Of a stretch of DNA of 64,000 nt, positions 54,606 through 63,466 are shown one piece after another. Source of the DNA: Geopseudomonas aromaticivorans (GTDB lineage: Bacteria; Pseudomonadota; Gammaproteobacteria; Pseudomonadales; Pseudomonadaceae). The notes beneath the pieces were generated by a model that did no database searches, was not told the DNA's origin, and worked only from the letters and a program-made list of their open reading frames with translations. Position 1 is the first letter of the stretch; each line of letters begins with the position of its first letter. The stretch lies in contig NZ_JAHRGL010000014.1 of NCBI RefSeq assembly GCF_019097855.1, positions 1-64,000 on the forward strand. Reading direction: 5' to 3'. Both the position numbers and the translations under genes were made by a program.

Positions 54606-55427
54606 CTACCAGGCCATGGTGTAGCTGCGGAACGTCCGTGGCTCCAGCTGCGGATTCACCAGCGGCGAGGCCTGGTGGTGGCTGAAGTCCTGCAGGATGT
54701 CGTTGCGCAGATCGTTGAGGCGGTAGTCGTCGCGGCTGCGCGGGTGCGGCAGGTCGACCGCGACGATGCGCTTGATCCGCCCCGGCCGCGGCTCCATCAC
54801 CACCACCCGGTCGCCGAGCAGCACCGCCTCGTCGACGTCGTGGGTGACCAGCACGGTGGTGATGCCCTCGGCCAGCCAGATGCGCGCCAGTTCCTCCTGC
54901 AGCTGGGCGCGGGTGAGGGCGTCGAGGGCGCCGAAGGGTTCGTCGAGCAGCAGGATCTTCGGCCGGTTGACCAGGCCGCGGGCGATCGCCACGCGCTGGC
55001 TCATGCCGCCGGACAGCTGCGCCGGATAGGCCTTGGTGAAGTTCTGCAGGCCGACTAGCTCGAGGTGGCGGTGCACGGTGGCCAGGCGCTCGGCCTGGCC
55101 CAGCGGCGAGTTGGCCAGCGCCAGCAGCACGTTGTCCTCGACGGTCAGCCAGGGGTACAGGCGGTGGTCCTGGAACACGATGCCGCGCGCGGGGTCGGTG
55201 CCGCGGATCGGTACGCCGTCGAGCAGCAGGCGGCCGGCGCTGGCCTCTTCGAGGCCGACCAGCAGGCGCAGCAGGGTGGACTTGCCGCAGCCGCTGCCGC
55301 CGACGATGCTGATGAACTCGCCCTGACGGATGTTCAGGCTGATGTTCTCCAGCACGCTGAGTTCGCCGTCCTTGACCGCAAAGCGCTTGTCGACCCCGTG
55401 CAGGGTCAGGAAATCGGTCTTGCTCAT
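54606..55427 (-). CDS. ABC transporter ATPase, sulfonate/sulfate-ester type
   Basis: This 273-residue ATPase has Walker A GGSGCGKST, VFQDHRLYPWLTV, signature LSGGMSQR, Walker B ILLLDEP and THD. It is related to SsuB, TauB and AtsC. The start ATG at 55427 is used; the longer upstream frame is a shadow of the permease gene. It ends a five-gene operon: binding protein, MFS carrier, two permeases and ATPase. Its C-terminus (HHQASPLVNPQLEP...) is longer than in SsuB. The substrate is probably a sulfonate or sulfate ester. Confidence 0.88.
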   Translation of the reverse strand: MSKTDFLTLHGVDKRFAVKDGELSVLENISLNIRQGEFISIVGGSGCGKSTLLRLLVGLEEASAGRLLLDGVPIRGTDPARGIVFQDHRLYPWLTVEDNVLLALANSPLGQAERLATVHRHLELVGLQNFTKAYPAQLSGGMSQRVAIARGLVNRPKILLLDEPFGALDALTRAQLQEELARIWLAEGITTVLVTHDVDEAVLLGDRVVVMEPRPGRIKRIVAVDLPHPRSRDDYRLNDLRNDILQDFSHHQASPLVNPQLEPRTFRSYTMAW

Positions 55428-55438
55428 CGCTATTACCC

Positions 55439-56212
55439 TCAATGACTGCGCACACGCCAGGCCAGCGTGCGGGTTTCGATCCAGGTGGCCAGGCGGTTGA
55501 GCAGCAGGCCCACGCTGCCGACTACCAGCAGGCCGTAGAGCACCTGATCCATCTCGAAGTGCTCGCGGCCGTCGATCATGCTGTTGCCGATGCCGGGGCC
55601 GGCGGAGAAGAAGTACTCGGCGCCGATGGTCGCCAGCCAGGCGTAGATCAGTCCCAGGTGCAGGCCGGTGAAGATCGCCGGGGCGGCGGACGGCAGCACC
55701 AGCTTGCAGAGGCGCTGCGCCGGCGACAGGCCGAGCACCCGCGCCACCTCGTACAGCTCGTGGCGGGTGGCGCGGATGCCCTCGAAGCTGTTCAGCGCCA
55801 CCGGGTAGAACACCGCCAGGGCGATGAACGCCAGCTTGGCCGGCTCGCCGAAGCCGAACCAGGCCGACAGCAGCGGGATCCAGGCGAACAGGGCGATCTG
55901 CTTGGCGGTGTGGAAGGTCGGCCCGACCAGCCGCTCGGCCAGCCGCGACAGGCCGAGCAGGGTGCCGAACAGCAGGCCGAGCAGGCCGCCGAGGGCGAAG
56001 CCGGTCAGGTTGCGCTGCAGGCTGGCGCCGAGGTTGTTCACCAGCTCGCCGCTGACCGCGGCCTGCCAGGCGGCTTCGACCACCGCCAGCGGGCTGGCGA
56101 CTAGCTTGGTGTCGACCCACTGTTGCGCGGTGGCCAACCACCACAGCAACAGCAGGCCGACCGGCACCACCCAGCCGCGCAGGTCGGGCAATCTTTTCGC
56201 AAGGTCAGTCAT
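55439..56212 (-). CDS. ABC transporter permease, sulfonate/sulfate-ester type (second permease)
   Basis: This 257-residue membrane protein (MTDLAKRLPDLRGWVVPVG...) has about six membrane helices and the permease loop VARVLGLSPAQRLCKLVLPSAAPAIFTGL. It lies 11 bp before the ATPase gene and 12 bp after the other permease gene. Two unlike permeases with one ATPase suggest a heterodimeric channel, unlike the single SsuC of the ssu system. Confidence 0.88.
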   Translation of the reverse strand: MTDLAKRLPDLRGWVVPVGLLLLWWLATAQQWVDTKLVASPLAVVEAAWQAAVSGELVNNLGASLQRNLTGFALGGLLGLLFGTLLGLSRLAERLVGPTFHTAKQIALFAWIPLLSAWFGFGEPAKLAFIALAVFYPVALNSFEGIRATRHELYEVARVLGLSPAQRLCKLVLPSAAPAIFTGLHLGLIYAWLATIGAEYFFSAGPGIGNSMIDGREHFEMDQVLYGLLVVGSVGLLLNRLATWIETRTLAWRVRSH

Positions 56213-56224
56213 GGTGTTTTTTCC

Positions 56225-57058
56225 TCAGAACGCCTGGCGCTGCCAGCGTTGCAGGCGGGTTTCGATCAGCGCCAGGCCCTTGTCCAGCAGCAGGCCGACC
56301 AGGCCGATGACCAGCATGGCGACGATCACCAGATCGAGCTGGAACATCTGCCGGCCGTCGACCATCAGGTAGCCGATGCCCTCGCTGGAGGCCAGCAGCT
56401 CGACGGTGACCAGGGCGATCCAGCCCTTGGTCAGGGCGAAGCGCACGCCGGTGAAGATGCTCGGCAGCGCCGCCGGCAGGATCACCCGGCGCAGGCGCTG
56501 CAGCAGGTTGAAGCGGTACACCTGGGCCACTTCCAGGTAGCTCTCGGGAATGTTGCGGATGCCGGCGTAGGTGTTGATGGTCATCGGCACCAGCACCGCC
56601 TTGGCGATCACCAGGTACTTGAGCGTCTCGTCGATGCCGACCAGCATCATCAGCAGCGGAATCCAGCCCAGCACCGGCACCTGGCTGATGGCCTGGAACA
56701 GCGGCCACAGGTAGGCCTCGACCTGGCGTGACAGGCCCATCAGCAGGCCGAGCGCCAGGCCGATGGCAGCGCCGAGAGCCGAGCCGATCAGCACCCGCTG
56801 CAGACTGATTGACAGCTCGAACCACAGGTCGCCGCTGCCGGCGAGGTCGAGAAAGGTCTGCAGCACCAGGCCCGGCGGCGGCAGGATCTGCGTCGATACC
56901 CACTGCCGGCTGACGGCGACCTGCCAGAGCAGCAGCAGGCCCAGCGGCAGCAGCAGGGCGACACTCTGGCCGCCGAGCCAGCTCAGCGGCCGAGCCAGGC
57001 TCGGCCAGGGGCGCAGCGACAACGGGCGGGCAACGCCCGCGACTGGGGTGGTACTCAT
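56225..57058 (-). CDS. ABC transporter permease, sulfonate/sulfate-ester type (first permease)
   Basis: This 277-residue permease starts MSTTPVAGVARPLSLRPW and has about six membrane segments with the loop VAQVYRFNLLQRLRRVILPAALPSIFTGV. The ATG at 57058 overlaps the MFS stop (ATGA at 57055-57058). The long frame continuing to 58069 is a shadow of the MFS gene. It pairs with the permease at 55439. Confidence 0.88.
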   Translation of the reverse strand: MSTTPVAGVARPLSLRPWPSLARPLSWLGGQSVALLLPLGLLLLWQVAVSRQWVSTQILPPPGLVLQTFLDLAGSGDLWFELSISLQRVLIGSALGAAIGLALGLLMGLSRQVEAYLWPLFQAISQVPVLGWIPLLMMLVGIDETLKYLVIAKAVLVPMTINTYAGIRNIPESYLEVAQVYRFNLLQRLRRVILPAALPSIFTGVRFALTKGWIALVTVELLASSEGIGYLMVDGRQMFQLDLVIVAMLVIGLVGLLLDKGLALIETRLQRWQRQAF

Positions 57059-58266
57059 GGGGAAGTCCTCCGGGCGGACAGGGCGGGAAAGTGGCTGCGC
57101 AGCAGCGGCACCAGCAGGAAGGCGAGCAGCAGCGGGATGAACAGCAGGAACAGCCGCTGCAGGCCGAACGACTCGCCGAGCAGGCCGCCGAGCAGACAGC
57201 CGGTCATGCTGCCGGCCGGACCGATCAGCGCCGCCAGGCCGGCGATGCGCCCATGGCCGAGGCGCAGGCCCTGGCGGGCATAGCTGGACAGGGTGGTGAT
57301 CTGCAGCATGCCCAGGCTGATGCCCAGCAGCAGGCCGCCGGCCCACAGCAGCGCTGCCTGCTGGCCAAGTCCCAGCGCCAGCAGGGCCGCAGCGCTGAGC
57401 AGCAGGCTGCTGGCGAAGCTGGTCTGGCCACGACCGCCGAAGCGCCGACCGAGAAAGAACAGCGCCACGATGAAGGCCAGGCCGTGGCCGCTGAGCAGGG
57501 CGGCCGCCTGCTGCGCCGACCAGCCGTAGTCCCGCACGGTGATGGCGACGATGAAGAAGGCGAAGAACATCGCCGCCGCCTGCACGCAGAAGTCCAGCAG
57601 GCAGTTGTTGCGCAGTTGCGCGTCGTGACGCAGCAGGCCCAGCTGGCGGCCAAACGCGCCCAGGCTCAGGCGCTCGGCGACCTTGCGCTGCGCCGGGTAG
57701 CTGCGCAGCACCCGCGGCGCAAGCAGCACCGGCACCACGAAGGCCAGGCCGATCAGGCTCCAGCTGCCGGCCGGTCCCCGCCAGTCGATCAGCAGCGCCG
57801 CCAGGGTCGGGCCGATCAGCAGCAGGCCGATCATCTGCGAACCGCGGAACCAGCCGGCGCGCGCCTCGCCCATCTGCGCCAGTTGCTGCATGAACACGGT
57901 GTTCAGCGAGACGAAGCGGCACGGCATGCACAGGCCGATCAGCAGGGTCAGCGCCAGCAGGTACAGCGGGTGCGGCACCAGCGGCACCAGCTGGAACAGG
58001 GCGCCGGCCAGCAGGCTGCCGAGGACGAACAGGCGCAGCGGACCGAGGCGCTCGACCAGCACGCCACACGGCAGGCTGGTGAGCAGCAGGCCGGCGGTCT
58101 GCGCCGCCGCGATCAGCCCCAGCTGCAGCGGGGTGGCCTGCAGGCTGATGGCGTACAGCGCGGTGGTCACCTTGGCCAGGCCGACGCCGATGCCGGCCAG
58201 GGTGGCCAGCAGGACGAAGCTGGCCAGGCTGCGCCCGTGCGCCAGTCCGGCGGATGTCGTGGTCAT
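57055..58266 (-). CDS. MFS transporter embedded in the organosulfur ABC operon
   Basis: This 403-residue protein has about 12 membrane segments and MFS features (GVLVERLGPLRLFVLGSLLAG in the loop 2-3 position; a second half beginning near FGRQLG). It starts 7 bp after the binding-protein gene stop and its stop overlaps the next permease start, so it is an integral part of the operon. A carrier within an ABC cassette may import a companion organosulfur compound or export sulfite or a product; the direction is not known. Confidence 0.85.
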   Translation of the reverse strand: MTTTSAGLAHGRSLASFVLLATLAGIGVGLAKVTTALYAISLQATPLQLGLIAAAQTAGLLLTSLPCGVLVERLGPLRLFVLGSLLAGALFQLVPLVPHPLYLLALTLLIGLCMPCRFVSLNTVFMQQLAQMGEARAGWFRGSQMIGLLLIGPTLAALLIDWRGPAGSWSLIGLAFVVPVLLAPRVLRSYPAQRKVAERLSLGAFGRQLGLLRHDAQLRNNCLLDFCVQAAAMFFAFFIVAITVRDYGWSAQQAAALLSGHGLAFIVALFFLGRRFGGRGQTSFASSLLLSAAALLALGLGQQAALLWAGGLLLGISLGMLQITTLSSYARQGLRLGHGRIAGLAALIGPAGSMTGCLLGGLLGESFGLQRLFLLFIPLLLAFLLVPLLRSHFPALSARRTSP

Positions 58267-58273
58267 GCGCGGC

Positions 58274-59341
58274 TTACCGGGTCAGCGGCTGGTTGGCGGC
58301 GTCGTATTGCGGCCACAGCTGCTGCAGGCCGAGCTGGGCGATGGCGGTGTCGACGTACTTGGGCTCGACCCAGCCGGTCACGTTCACGTCGCCGCGCAGC
58401 AGACCCAGCTCCTTGGATTCGGCGACGGTGGCGCGGTAGCGGTCGACGAAGAACTCGTCGAGACGCGGCGAGTAGCGGCGCGCCAGGGTGAGGTCGCCCT
58501 GCTCGGCGCGCAGCGAGTCGACCGGGGTGCCGGACTTGGCCCACAGCGCGAAGGCAGCGTCGTCGTTCTCCGGCGCGGACACCCAGGCGGCGGTTTTCAC
58601 CAGGCCGTTGACCACCTTCTGCACGATCTCCGGATGCTGCTGCTCGAAGTCGCCGTCGACCAGCACGTGGGTCTGCCGGGTCAGGCGGGCGTCCACCGCG
58701 CGGGTGTCGTAGATGATCCGGCCGACGCCGTTCTTCTGCAGTTCGAAGGCGGTGGATGACAGCCAGGCGCCGTCGATGTCCCTGGAGGCCAGCGCGGCGG
58801 CGGCGGTGGGGAAGTCCATGTTGATGGTGCGGAAGTCGCGATCCTGCAGGCCTTCGCGCTTGAGGGTGCGCGCGGTGGCCAGCTGCAGGTTGGTGCCCTT
58901 GAACTGCGCCACTTTCTTGCCCTTGAGATCGTCCAGGCTCTTGGCCGGCGAGTCGGCCGGCACCACCAGGTAGTTGGAGGCGAGCAGGCCGTCGGCGGCG
59001 ATCAGCCTGGTATTGAGGCCGCCGGCCTTGCCGATCACTGCCGGCAGGTCGCCCTGCCAGGCGAAATCCAGCTGCTTGTTGGCCAGCGCCTCGTTGACCG
59101 CCGGGCCGGCGCCCTTGAAGTAGGTCCACTCGACCTTGATGCCGTCGGCTTCCAGCTCCTTCTCGATGGCCTGGCGTTGGTGGGCCAGGCTGGTCACGCT
59201 GGAGGAGGCGAAGGGGATGCCGCCCTTGCCGACGGTGGCCAGGCCGAAGCGGATCACCTGGGGTTGCTCGGCGGCGCTGGCGATGCCGAGCCAGCCGCTG
59301 GCGAGGGCGGCGACGAGGGGGAGCAGCAGCTTGTGTTTCAT
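58274..59341 (-). CDS. Periplasmic binding protein, SsuA/AtsR-like (copy 1)
   Basis: This 355-residue protein has a signal peptide (MKHKLLLPLVAALASGWLG, cleavage near ASA-AEQ) and the aliphatic-sulfonate/sulfate-ester binding fold: VIRFGLATVGKGGIPF, YFKGAGPAVNEALANKQLDFAW, FKGTNLQLATARTLK. It is clearly paralogous to the protein at 60575-61651 and closer to AtsR than to SsuA at 45348. It begins the operon with the MFS, permease and ATPase genes. A nested palindrome lies upstream at 59426-59477. Confidence 0.9.
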   Translation of the reverse strand: MKHKLLLPLVAALASGWLGIASAAEQPQVIRFGLATVGKGGIPFASSSVTSLAHQRQAIEKELEADGIKVEWTYFKGAGPAVNEALANKQLDFAWQGDLPAVIGKAGGLNTRLIAADGLLASNYLVVPADSPAKSLDDLKGKKVAQFKGTNLQLATARTLKREGLQDRDFRTINMDFPTAAAALASRDIDGAWLSSTAFELQKNGVGRIIYDTRAVDARLTRQTHVLVDGDFEQQHPEIVQKVVNGLVKTAAWVSAPENDDAAFALWAKSGTPVDSLRAEQGDLTLARRYSPRLDEFFVDRYRATVAESKELGLLRGDVNVTGWVEPKYVDTAIAQLGLQQLWPQYDAANQPLTR

Positions 59342-59425
59342 GGCGGGAATTCCTGTGTTCGTCGGTCTGGGCGGGTCGGCTCACCGCAAGGCGGCGCGAC
59401 GGGTACGCCAGGGAAGGTTGCAGTT

Positions 59426-59477
59426 GTTATGCCAACAGATTTCAAATCATTAAATTGAAATGCCATAACGACATAAC
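59426..59477. promoter_or_regulatory. Nested palindrome upstream of the binding-protein operon
   Basis: GTTATG (59426-59431) pairs with CATAAC (59464-59469); inside it ATTTCAA (59439-59445) pairs with TTGAAAT (59455-59461). A second CATAAC lies at 59472-59477. Such nested dyads are typical of LysR-type regulator sites. The remaining part of the 319-bp gap to 59660 is GC-rich with no gene seen. Confidence 0.6.
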
Positions 59478-59660
59478 AGGCCGGGAGGCGCCCGACTGCC
59501 GCTGTGGGCAGGCTCCGGCGGCTGCGCCCGCGGTGCTGGCGCGTCGGCCGGCGAGGCGGCCACGGGGCCGCGGGGGATTGCACAGCCGCCTTGACGAACT
59601 GTTGGATAAACCACAGTGACGAAGAGGGGCGGCAGCCGCGGCGGCAGGCGGGGAGTGCGC

Positions 59661-60395
59661 CTAGCCGAGACTGGACAGGCTGAGCACCAGCCCCGAGGCC
59701 AGCAGCAGCCACAGCACCAGATAGCGGAACTGGCGGTCGTCGATCCGCCCGTACAGGCGCAGGCCCAGCCAGGTGCCCAGCAGGGTGGCGGGCAGACACA
59801 GCAGGCTCAGTTCCCAGACCCGCGGCGTCAGCAGGCCCTGGCTGGCGTAGATGCCCAGGGCGATGCTCAGTACGATCAGGTTGTAGGGTTGATAGATCCC
59901 GCGCTGGCAGTCGGCGCTCCAGCCGCGCAGGCCGCACCAGATGCTCATCAGTACGCCCGACAGGCCGGCGATGCCGCCCAGCACGCCGCCGCTGGTACCG
60001 ACCAGGCCGTCGGCCAGGCGGCCGCCCCAGTGGGCCACGGTCGGCAACCGGCGCAGGGCGAGCATCAGGGCGGTATAGCCGACCAGGAACAAGCCGAGGG
60101 CAGCCTTCAGCGTCTGCGCATCGATGACCTGCAGGGCCAGCACCCCCACGGGCACGCCGAGCAGGCCGCCGAGCAGAAACGGCCAGGCCAGCGTCCAGCT
60201 GACGGCGCGGCGCACCCGGCAGAGCGATTGCACCTGGCCGACCACCGAGCAGATCACCACCAGCGCGGCGGCAATGGCGGGGTCGACGACATACAGCCAG
60301 AAGCCCAGGGCGGTCAGGGCGGTGCCGAATCCGGCCAGGCCGGTGACGACGCCGCCGCTCAGGGCTCCGGCCACGATGATCGCTTCGGTAAGCAC
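59661..60395 (-). CDS. TauE/SafE-family (TSUP) sulfite exporter-like membrane protein
   Basis: This 244-residue protein has about eight membrane segments in two halves, including GLAGFGTALTALGFWLYVVDP and GTSGGVLGGIAGLSGVLMSIW, matching the TauE/SafE permease family. Members export sulfite or sulfoacetate made during sulfonate breakdown. The GTG at 60395 (VLTEAIIV), with GGAGA before it, is the likely start. The longer frame overlaps the neighbouring binding-protein gene and is rejected. It lies between the two paralogous binding proteins. Confidence 0.85.
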   Translation of the reverse strand: MLTEAIIVAGALSGGVVTGLAGFGTALTALGFWLYVVDPAIAAALVVICSVVGQVQSLCRVRRAVSWTLAWPFLLGGLLGVPVGVLALQVIDAQTLKAALGLFLVGYTALMLALRRLPTVAHWGGRLADGLVGTSGGVLGGIAGLSGVLMSIWCGLRGWSADCQRGIYQPYNLIVLSIALGIYASQGLLTPRVWELSLLCLPATLLGTWLGLRLYGRIDDRQFRYLVLWLLLASGLVLSLSSLG

Positions 60396-60574
60396 GTTGT
60401 TGCTGTCTCCGTAAATGCCGTCGGCCGGCCGTTGCCGCCGACTGGTGCAGCTGGACGCCGCGAGGCGCGCAGCAACGACAAACGCTCCGGGACCGGCGGG
60501 CAATGGCCCGAGCGGTTCTCCAGAGCGGGGTGGTGAAGCCGACGCAGGTGTGGCCGCCTGCGCCGGGGGAGGGA

Positions 60575-61651
60575 TCAGCGACTGACCAGGCGGTTGTCGG
60601 CGTCGTACTGCGGCCACAGTTGCTGCAGGCCGAGCTGCTCGATGGCGCGCTCGACGTACTTGGGCTCGACCCACTGGGCGACGTCGACGTCGTTGCGGAT
60701 CAGGCCCAGCGCCTTGGACTCCTTGACGGTGGCGCGGTAGCGCTCGACGAAGAATTCGTCGAGGCGCGGCGAGTAGCGGCGGGCGAACGACTGGCCTTGC
60801 TGCTCGGCGCGCAGCGAGGATTCGGCGGTGCCGGAGTTGGCCCACAGCTTGTAGACCTCGTCCTGGTGGGCGTCCTGGGTGGCCCAGGCGGCGGTCTTGA
60901 CCAGGGCGTCGACCACCTTCTGTACCAGCTGCGGGTGCTGGCGCTCGAACTCGCCGCGCACCAGCACGTGGGACTGGCGGGTCAGCTTGGCGTCCGCGGC
61001 GCGGGAGTCGTAGATGATCCGCCCGACCCCGGAAGCCTGCAGGTCGAAGGCCGTCTGGTGGAACCAGGCGCCGTCGATGTCCTGGGAGGCCAGCGCGGCG
61101 GCCATGGTGGCGAAGTCCATGTTGACGTGGCGGAAGTCGCGCTCGCGCAGCCCTTCGTGCTGCAGGGCGCGGAGGATCGCCAGGTGCAGGTTGGTGCCTT
61201 TGAACAGCGCCACCTTCTTGCCCTTGAGATCGGCGAGGGTCTTGATCGGCGAATCGGCGGGGACCACCAGGTAGACGGAGCTGAGCAGGCTGTCGGCGGC
61301 GATCAGCCGGGTATCCAGGCCGCCGGCCTTGCCGACCACCGCCGGCAGGTCGCCCTGGGTGGCGAAGTCCAGCTGCTTATTGGCCAGCGCCTCGTTGACC
61401 GCCGGTCCCGCGCCCTTGAAGTAGTGCCATTCCACCTGGATGTTGTGGCCCTTGAGCTCCTCCTGGATCGCCTTGCGCTGGTCGGCCAGGCCGGCGGTGC
61501 CGCCGTTGGAGTAGGGCTCGCCGCCCTTGCCGACCTGGGCCACGCCGAAGCGGATCACCGTCGGCTCTTCGGCCGCCAGCAGGGAGGCGCTCGGCAACAG
61601 GCCGCCGCTGAGCAGGCCGAACAGCGTGGCGGCCAACAGTTTGTTCTTCAT
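60575..61651 (-). CDS. Periplasmic binding protein, SsuA/AtsR-like (copy 2)
   Basis: This 358-residue protein has a signal peptide (MKNKLLAATLFGLLSGGLLP, cleavage near LLA-AEE) and closely parallels the protein at 58274, with the same YFKGAGPAVNEALANKQLDFA, KGTNLHLAILRAL and RRYSPRLDEFFVERYRATVKES blocks. No ABC membrane genes adjoin it, so it may feed the transporter at 54606-57058 with another substrate. It is divergent from the monooxygenase at 62046. Confidence 0.9.
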   Translation of the reverse strand: MKNKLLAATLFGLLSGGLLPSASLLAAEEPTVIRFGVAQVGKGGEPYSNGGTAGLADQRKAIQEELKGHNIQVEWHYFKGAGPAVNEALANKQLDFATQGDLPAVVGKAGGLDTRLIAADSLLSSVYLVVPADSPIKTLADLKGKKVALFKGTNLHLAILRALQHEGLRERDFRHVNMDFATMAAALASQDIDGAWFHQTAFDLQASGVGRIIYDSRAADAKLTRQSHVLVRGEFERQHPQLVQKVVDALVKTAAWATQDAHQDEVYKLWANSGTAESSLRAEQQGQSFARRYSPRLDEFFVERYRATVKESKALGLIRNDVDVAQWVEPKYVERAIEQLGLQQLWPQYDADNRLVSR

Positions 61652-62045
61652 GGTTTTTTCCTTTTCGCAGAGGCACGCAGGGCTGGGGCAGGCGCGCTGC
61701 CCGTTAAATACGAAAAAGCAATTGACGTGCCTTTTTTGAAAATAAAAAGACATATGAGTATGCGCGGCCGCTGCAGGCCGGGCAGGCGTGGCCTGGTGGT
61801 TGTGCCAGCCGATGGCGCCCGCGCGAAAGGCCATCGCGGCCGTGGCAGCTACTGCGGGATATGCCACAGCGTCCGCGGCGCTTTGCCGAAAAGGCCACAG
61901 CGCCGCTCTGGTCGAGTTCGCCGTCGACGCTGCACAAGGCCCGTGCGGCAAGGCCCGGCAGGGTTGGCATGGCGGCTGCAAACCAGGGACTACCCCTGTC
62001 GGCGGCCTGGATGCCGCCCGGACTGTCTGCCAAGAGGAATCCCCC
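61652..62045. other. Divergent intergenic region between binding protein and monooxygenase
   Basis: This 394-bp gap has an AT-rich block at about 61705-61760, with AAAATAAAAAGACATATGAG. The block resembles the AAAAAGAAT elements of the sulfur genes. The rest is GC-rich and shows no convincing gene. It probably holds both divergent promoters. Confidence 0.5.
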
Positions 62046-63407
62046 ATGAGCCAGCGCCAGCTTGCCCTGAACGCCTTCATCCTGCCCACCGGCCACCATA
62101 TCGCCGCCTGGCGCCGCGCCGACGTGCCCGAGCACGCCAACCACGACTTCGCCGAGTACCTGCGGGTGGCCAAGGCCGCCGAGGCGGCCAAGTTCGATGC
62201 GGTGTTCGTCTCCGACTCGGTGGCGGCGGCCTCGGGCAACGGCGGCAGCAGCCTGGACGAGCTGGCGCTGACCGCCCGCGGCACCCGCCTGGAGCCGTTC
62301 ACCCTGCTGGCGGCGCTGGCTGCGGTCACCGAGCGCATCGGCCTGATCGGCACCGTCAGCACCACCTACAACGAGCCCTACCACCTGGCGCGGCGCTTCG
62401 CCTCGCTGGACTGGATCTCCGGCGGGCGTGCCGGCTGGAACCTGGTGACTTCCTCGGCGCCGGCGGAGGCGCTCAACTTCAACCAGGACGCGCTGCCCGA
62501 GCACGGCGAGCGTTACCAGCGCGCCGAGGAGTTCCTCGACGTGGTGCAGGGCCTGTGGGACAGCTGGGAGGACGATGCCTTCGTCCACGACAAGGCCAGT
62601 GGCCAATTCTTCGACCCGGCCAAGCTGCATGTGCTCAACCACCAGGGCGCGCATTTCCAGGTCAAGGGCCCGCTCAACGTGGCCCGTTCGCCGCAGGGCT
62701 ACCCGGTGCTGGTGCAGGCCGGCTCCTCGGAGCCGGGCAGGGAGATCGCCGCGCGCAGCGCCGAGGCGATCTTCACCGCCCACCAGACTTTGGAAAGCGC
62801 CCAGGCCTTCTACGCCGACGTCAAGGGACGCCTGGCCAGGTACGGGCGTAGCCCGGATGAGCTGAAGATTCTGCCGGGCATCTTCCCGGTGGTCGGCCGC
62901 ACGGAGGAGGAGGCCCAGGCCAAGTACCGTGAGCTGCAGGAGCTGATCGACCCGCGGGTCGGCGTCAACCTGCTCAGCGGGCTGATCGGCGCCGACCTGT
63001 CCGGCTACGACATCGACGGCCCGCTGCCGCCGCTGCCGGTCACCAACCAGAACCAGAGCCGCCAGGCGCTGGTGCAGGAGCTCGCGGCGCGCGAGAAGCT
63101 GAGCATCCGCGAGCTGTACCTGCGCATCGCCGGCGCCCGCGGCCACTGGACGGTGGTGGGCACGCCGGTGCAGATCGCCGACCAGATCCAGCAGTGGTTC
63201 GAGCACGGCGCGGCCGACGGCTTCAACGTGCTGGCGCCCTGGCTGCCGGGCGGGCTGGACGAGTTCATTGAACTGGTGGTGCCGGAGCTGCGCAAACGTG
63301 GCCTGTTCCGCTACGAGTACGCCGGCAGCACCCTGCGCGAGCACTTCGGCCTGGCGCGGCCGGACAACCAGTATGTGCTTCAGCAGGAGCAGCGTGCGGC
63401 GGTCTGA
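62046..63407 (+). CDS. NtaA/SnaA/DszA-family FMN-dependent monooxygenase
   Basis: This 453-residue protein belongs to the flavin monooxygenase family of nitrilotriacetate monooxygenase A and dibenzothiophene sulfone monooxygenase. It shows FILPTGHHIAAWRR, RFASLDWISGGRAGWNLVTS, VLVQAGSSEPGREIAA and GFNVLAPWLPGGLDEF. With sulfonate genes around it, desulfonation or oxidation of an organosulfur substrate is likely, using FMNH2 possibly from SsuE. The ATG at 62046 is used; the upstream frame to 61788 has no homology. Confidence 0.9.
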   Translation: MSQRQLALNAFILPTGHHIAAWRRADVPEHANHDFAEYLRVAKAAEAAKFDAVFVSDSVAAASGNGGSSLDELALTARGTRLEPFTLLAALAAVTERIGLIGTVSTTYNEPYHLARRFASLDWISGGRAGWNLVTSSAPAEALNFNQDALPEHGERYQRAEEFLDVVQGLWDSWEDDAFVHDKASGQFFDPAKLHVLNHQGAHFQVKGPLNVARSPQGYPVLVQAGSSEPGREIAARSAEAIFTAHQTLESAQAFYADVKGRLARYGRSPDELKILPGIFPVVGRTEEEAQAKYRELQELIDPRVGVNLLSGLIGADLSGYDIDGPLPPLPVTNQNQSRQALVQELAAREKLSIRELYLRIAGARGHWTVVGTPVQIADQIQQWFEHGAADGFNVLAPWLPGGLDEFIELVVPELRKRGLFRYEYAGSTLREHFGLARPDNQYVLQQEQRAAV

Positions 63408-63466
63408 GCCGGGTTATCCACAACCGGGGGCGGCGGCTGCCGCCCTCTTGTCCACAGGAGCCGCCC

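Noticed and set aside
56225-58069. 614-residue frame covering permease plus more
   Set aside because: Only the part up to 57058 is the permease. The rest is an Arg/Pro/Ala-rich shadow of the MFS gene.
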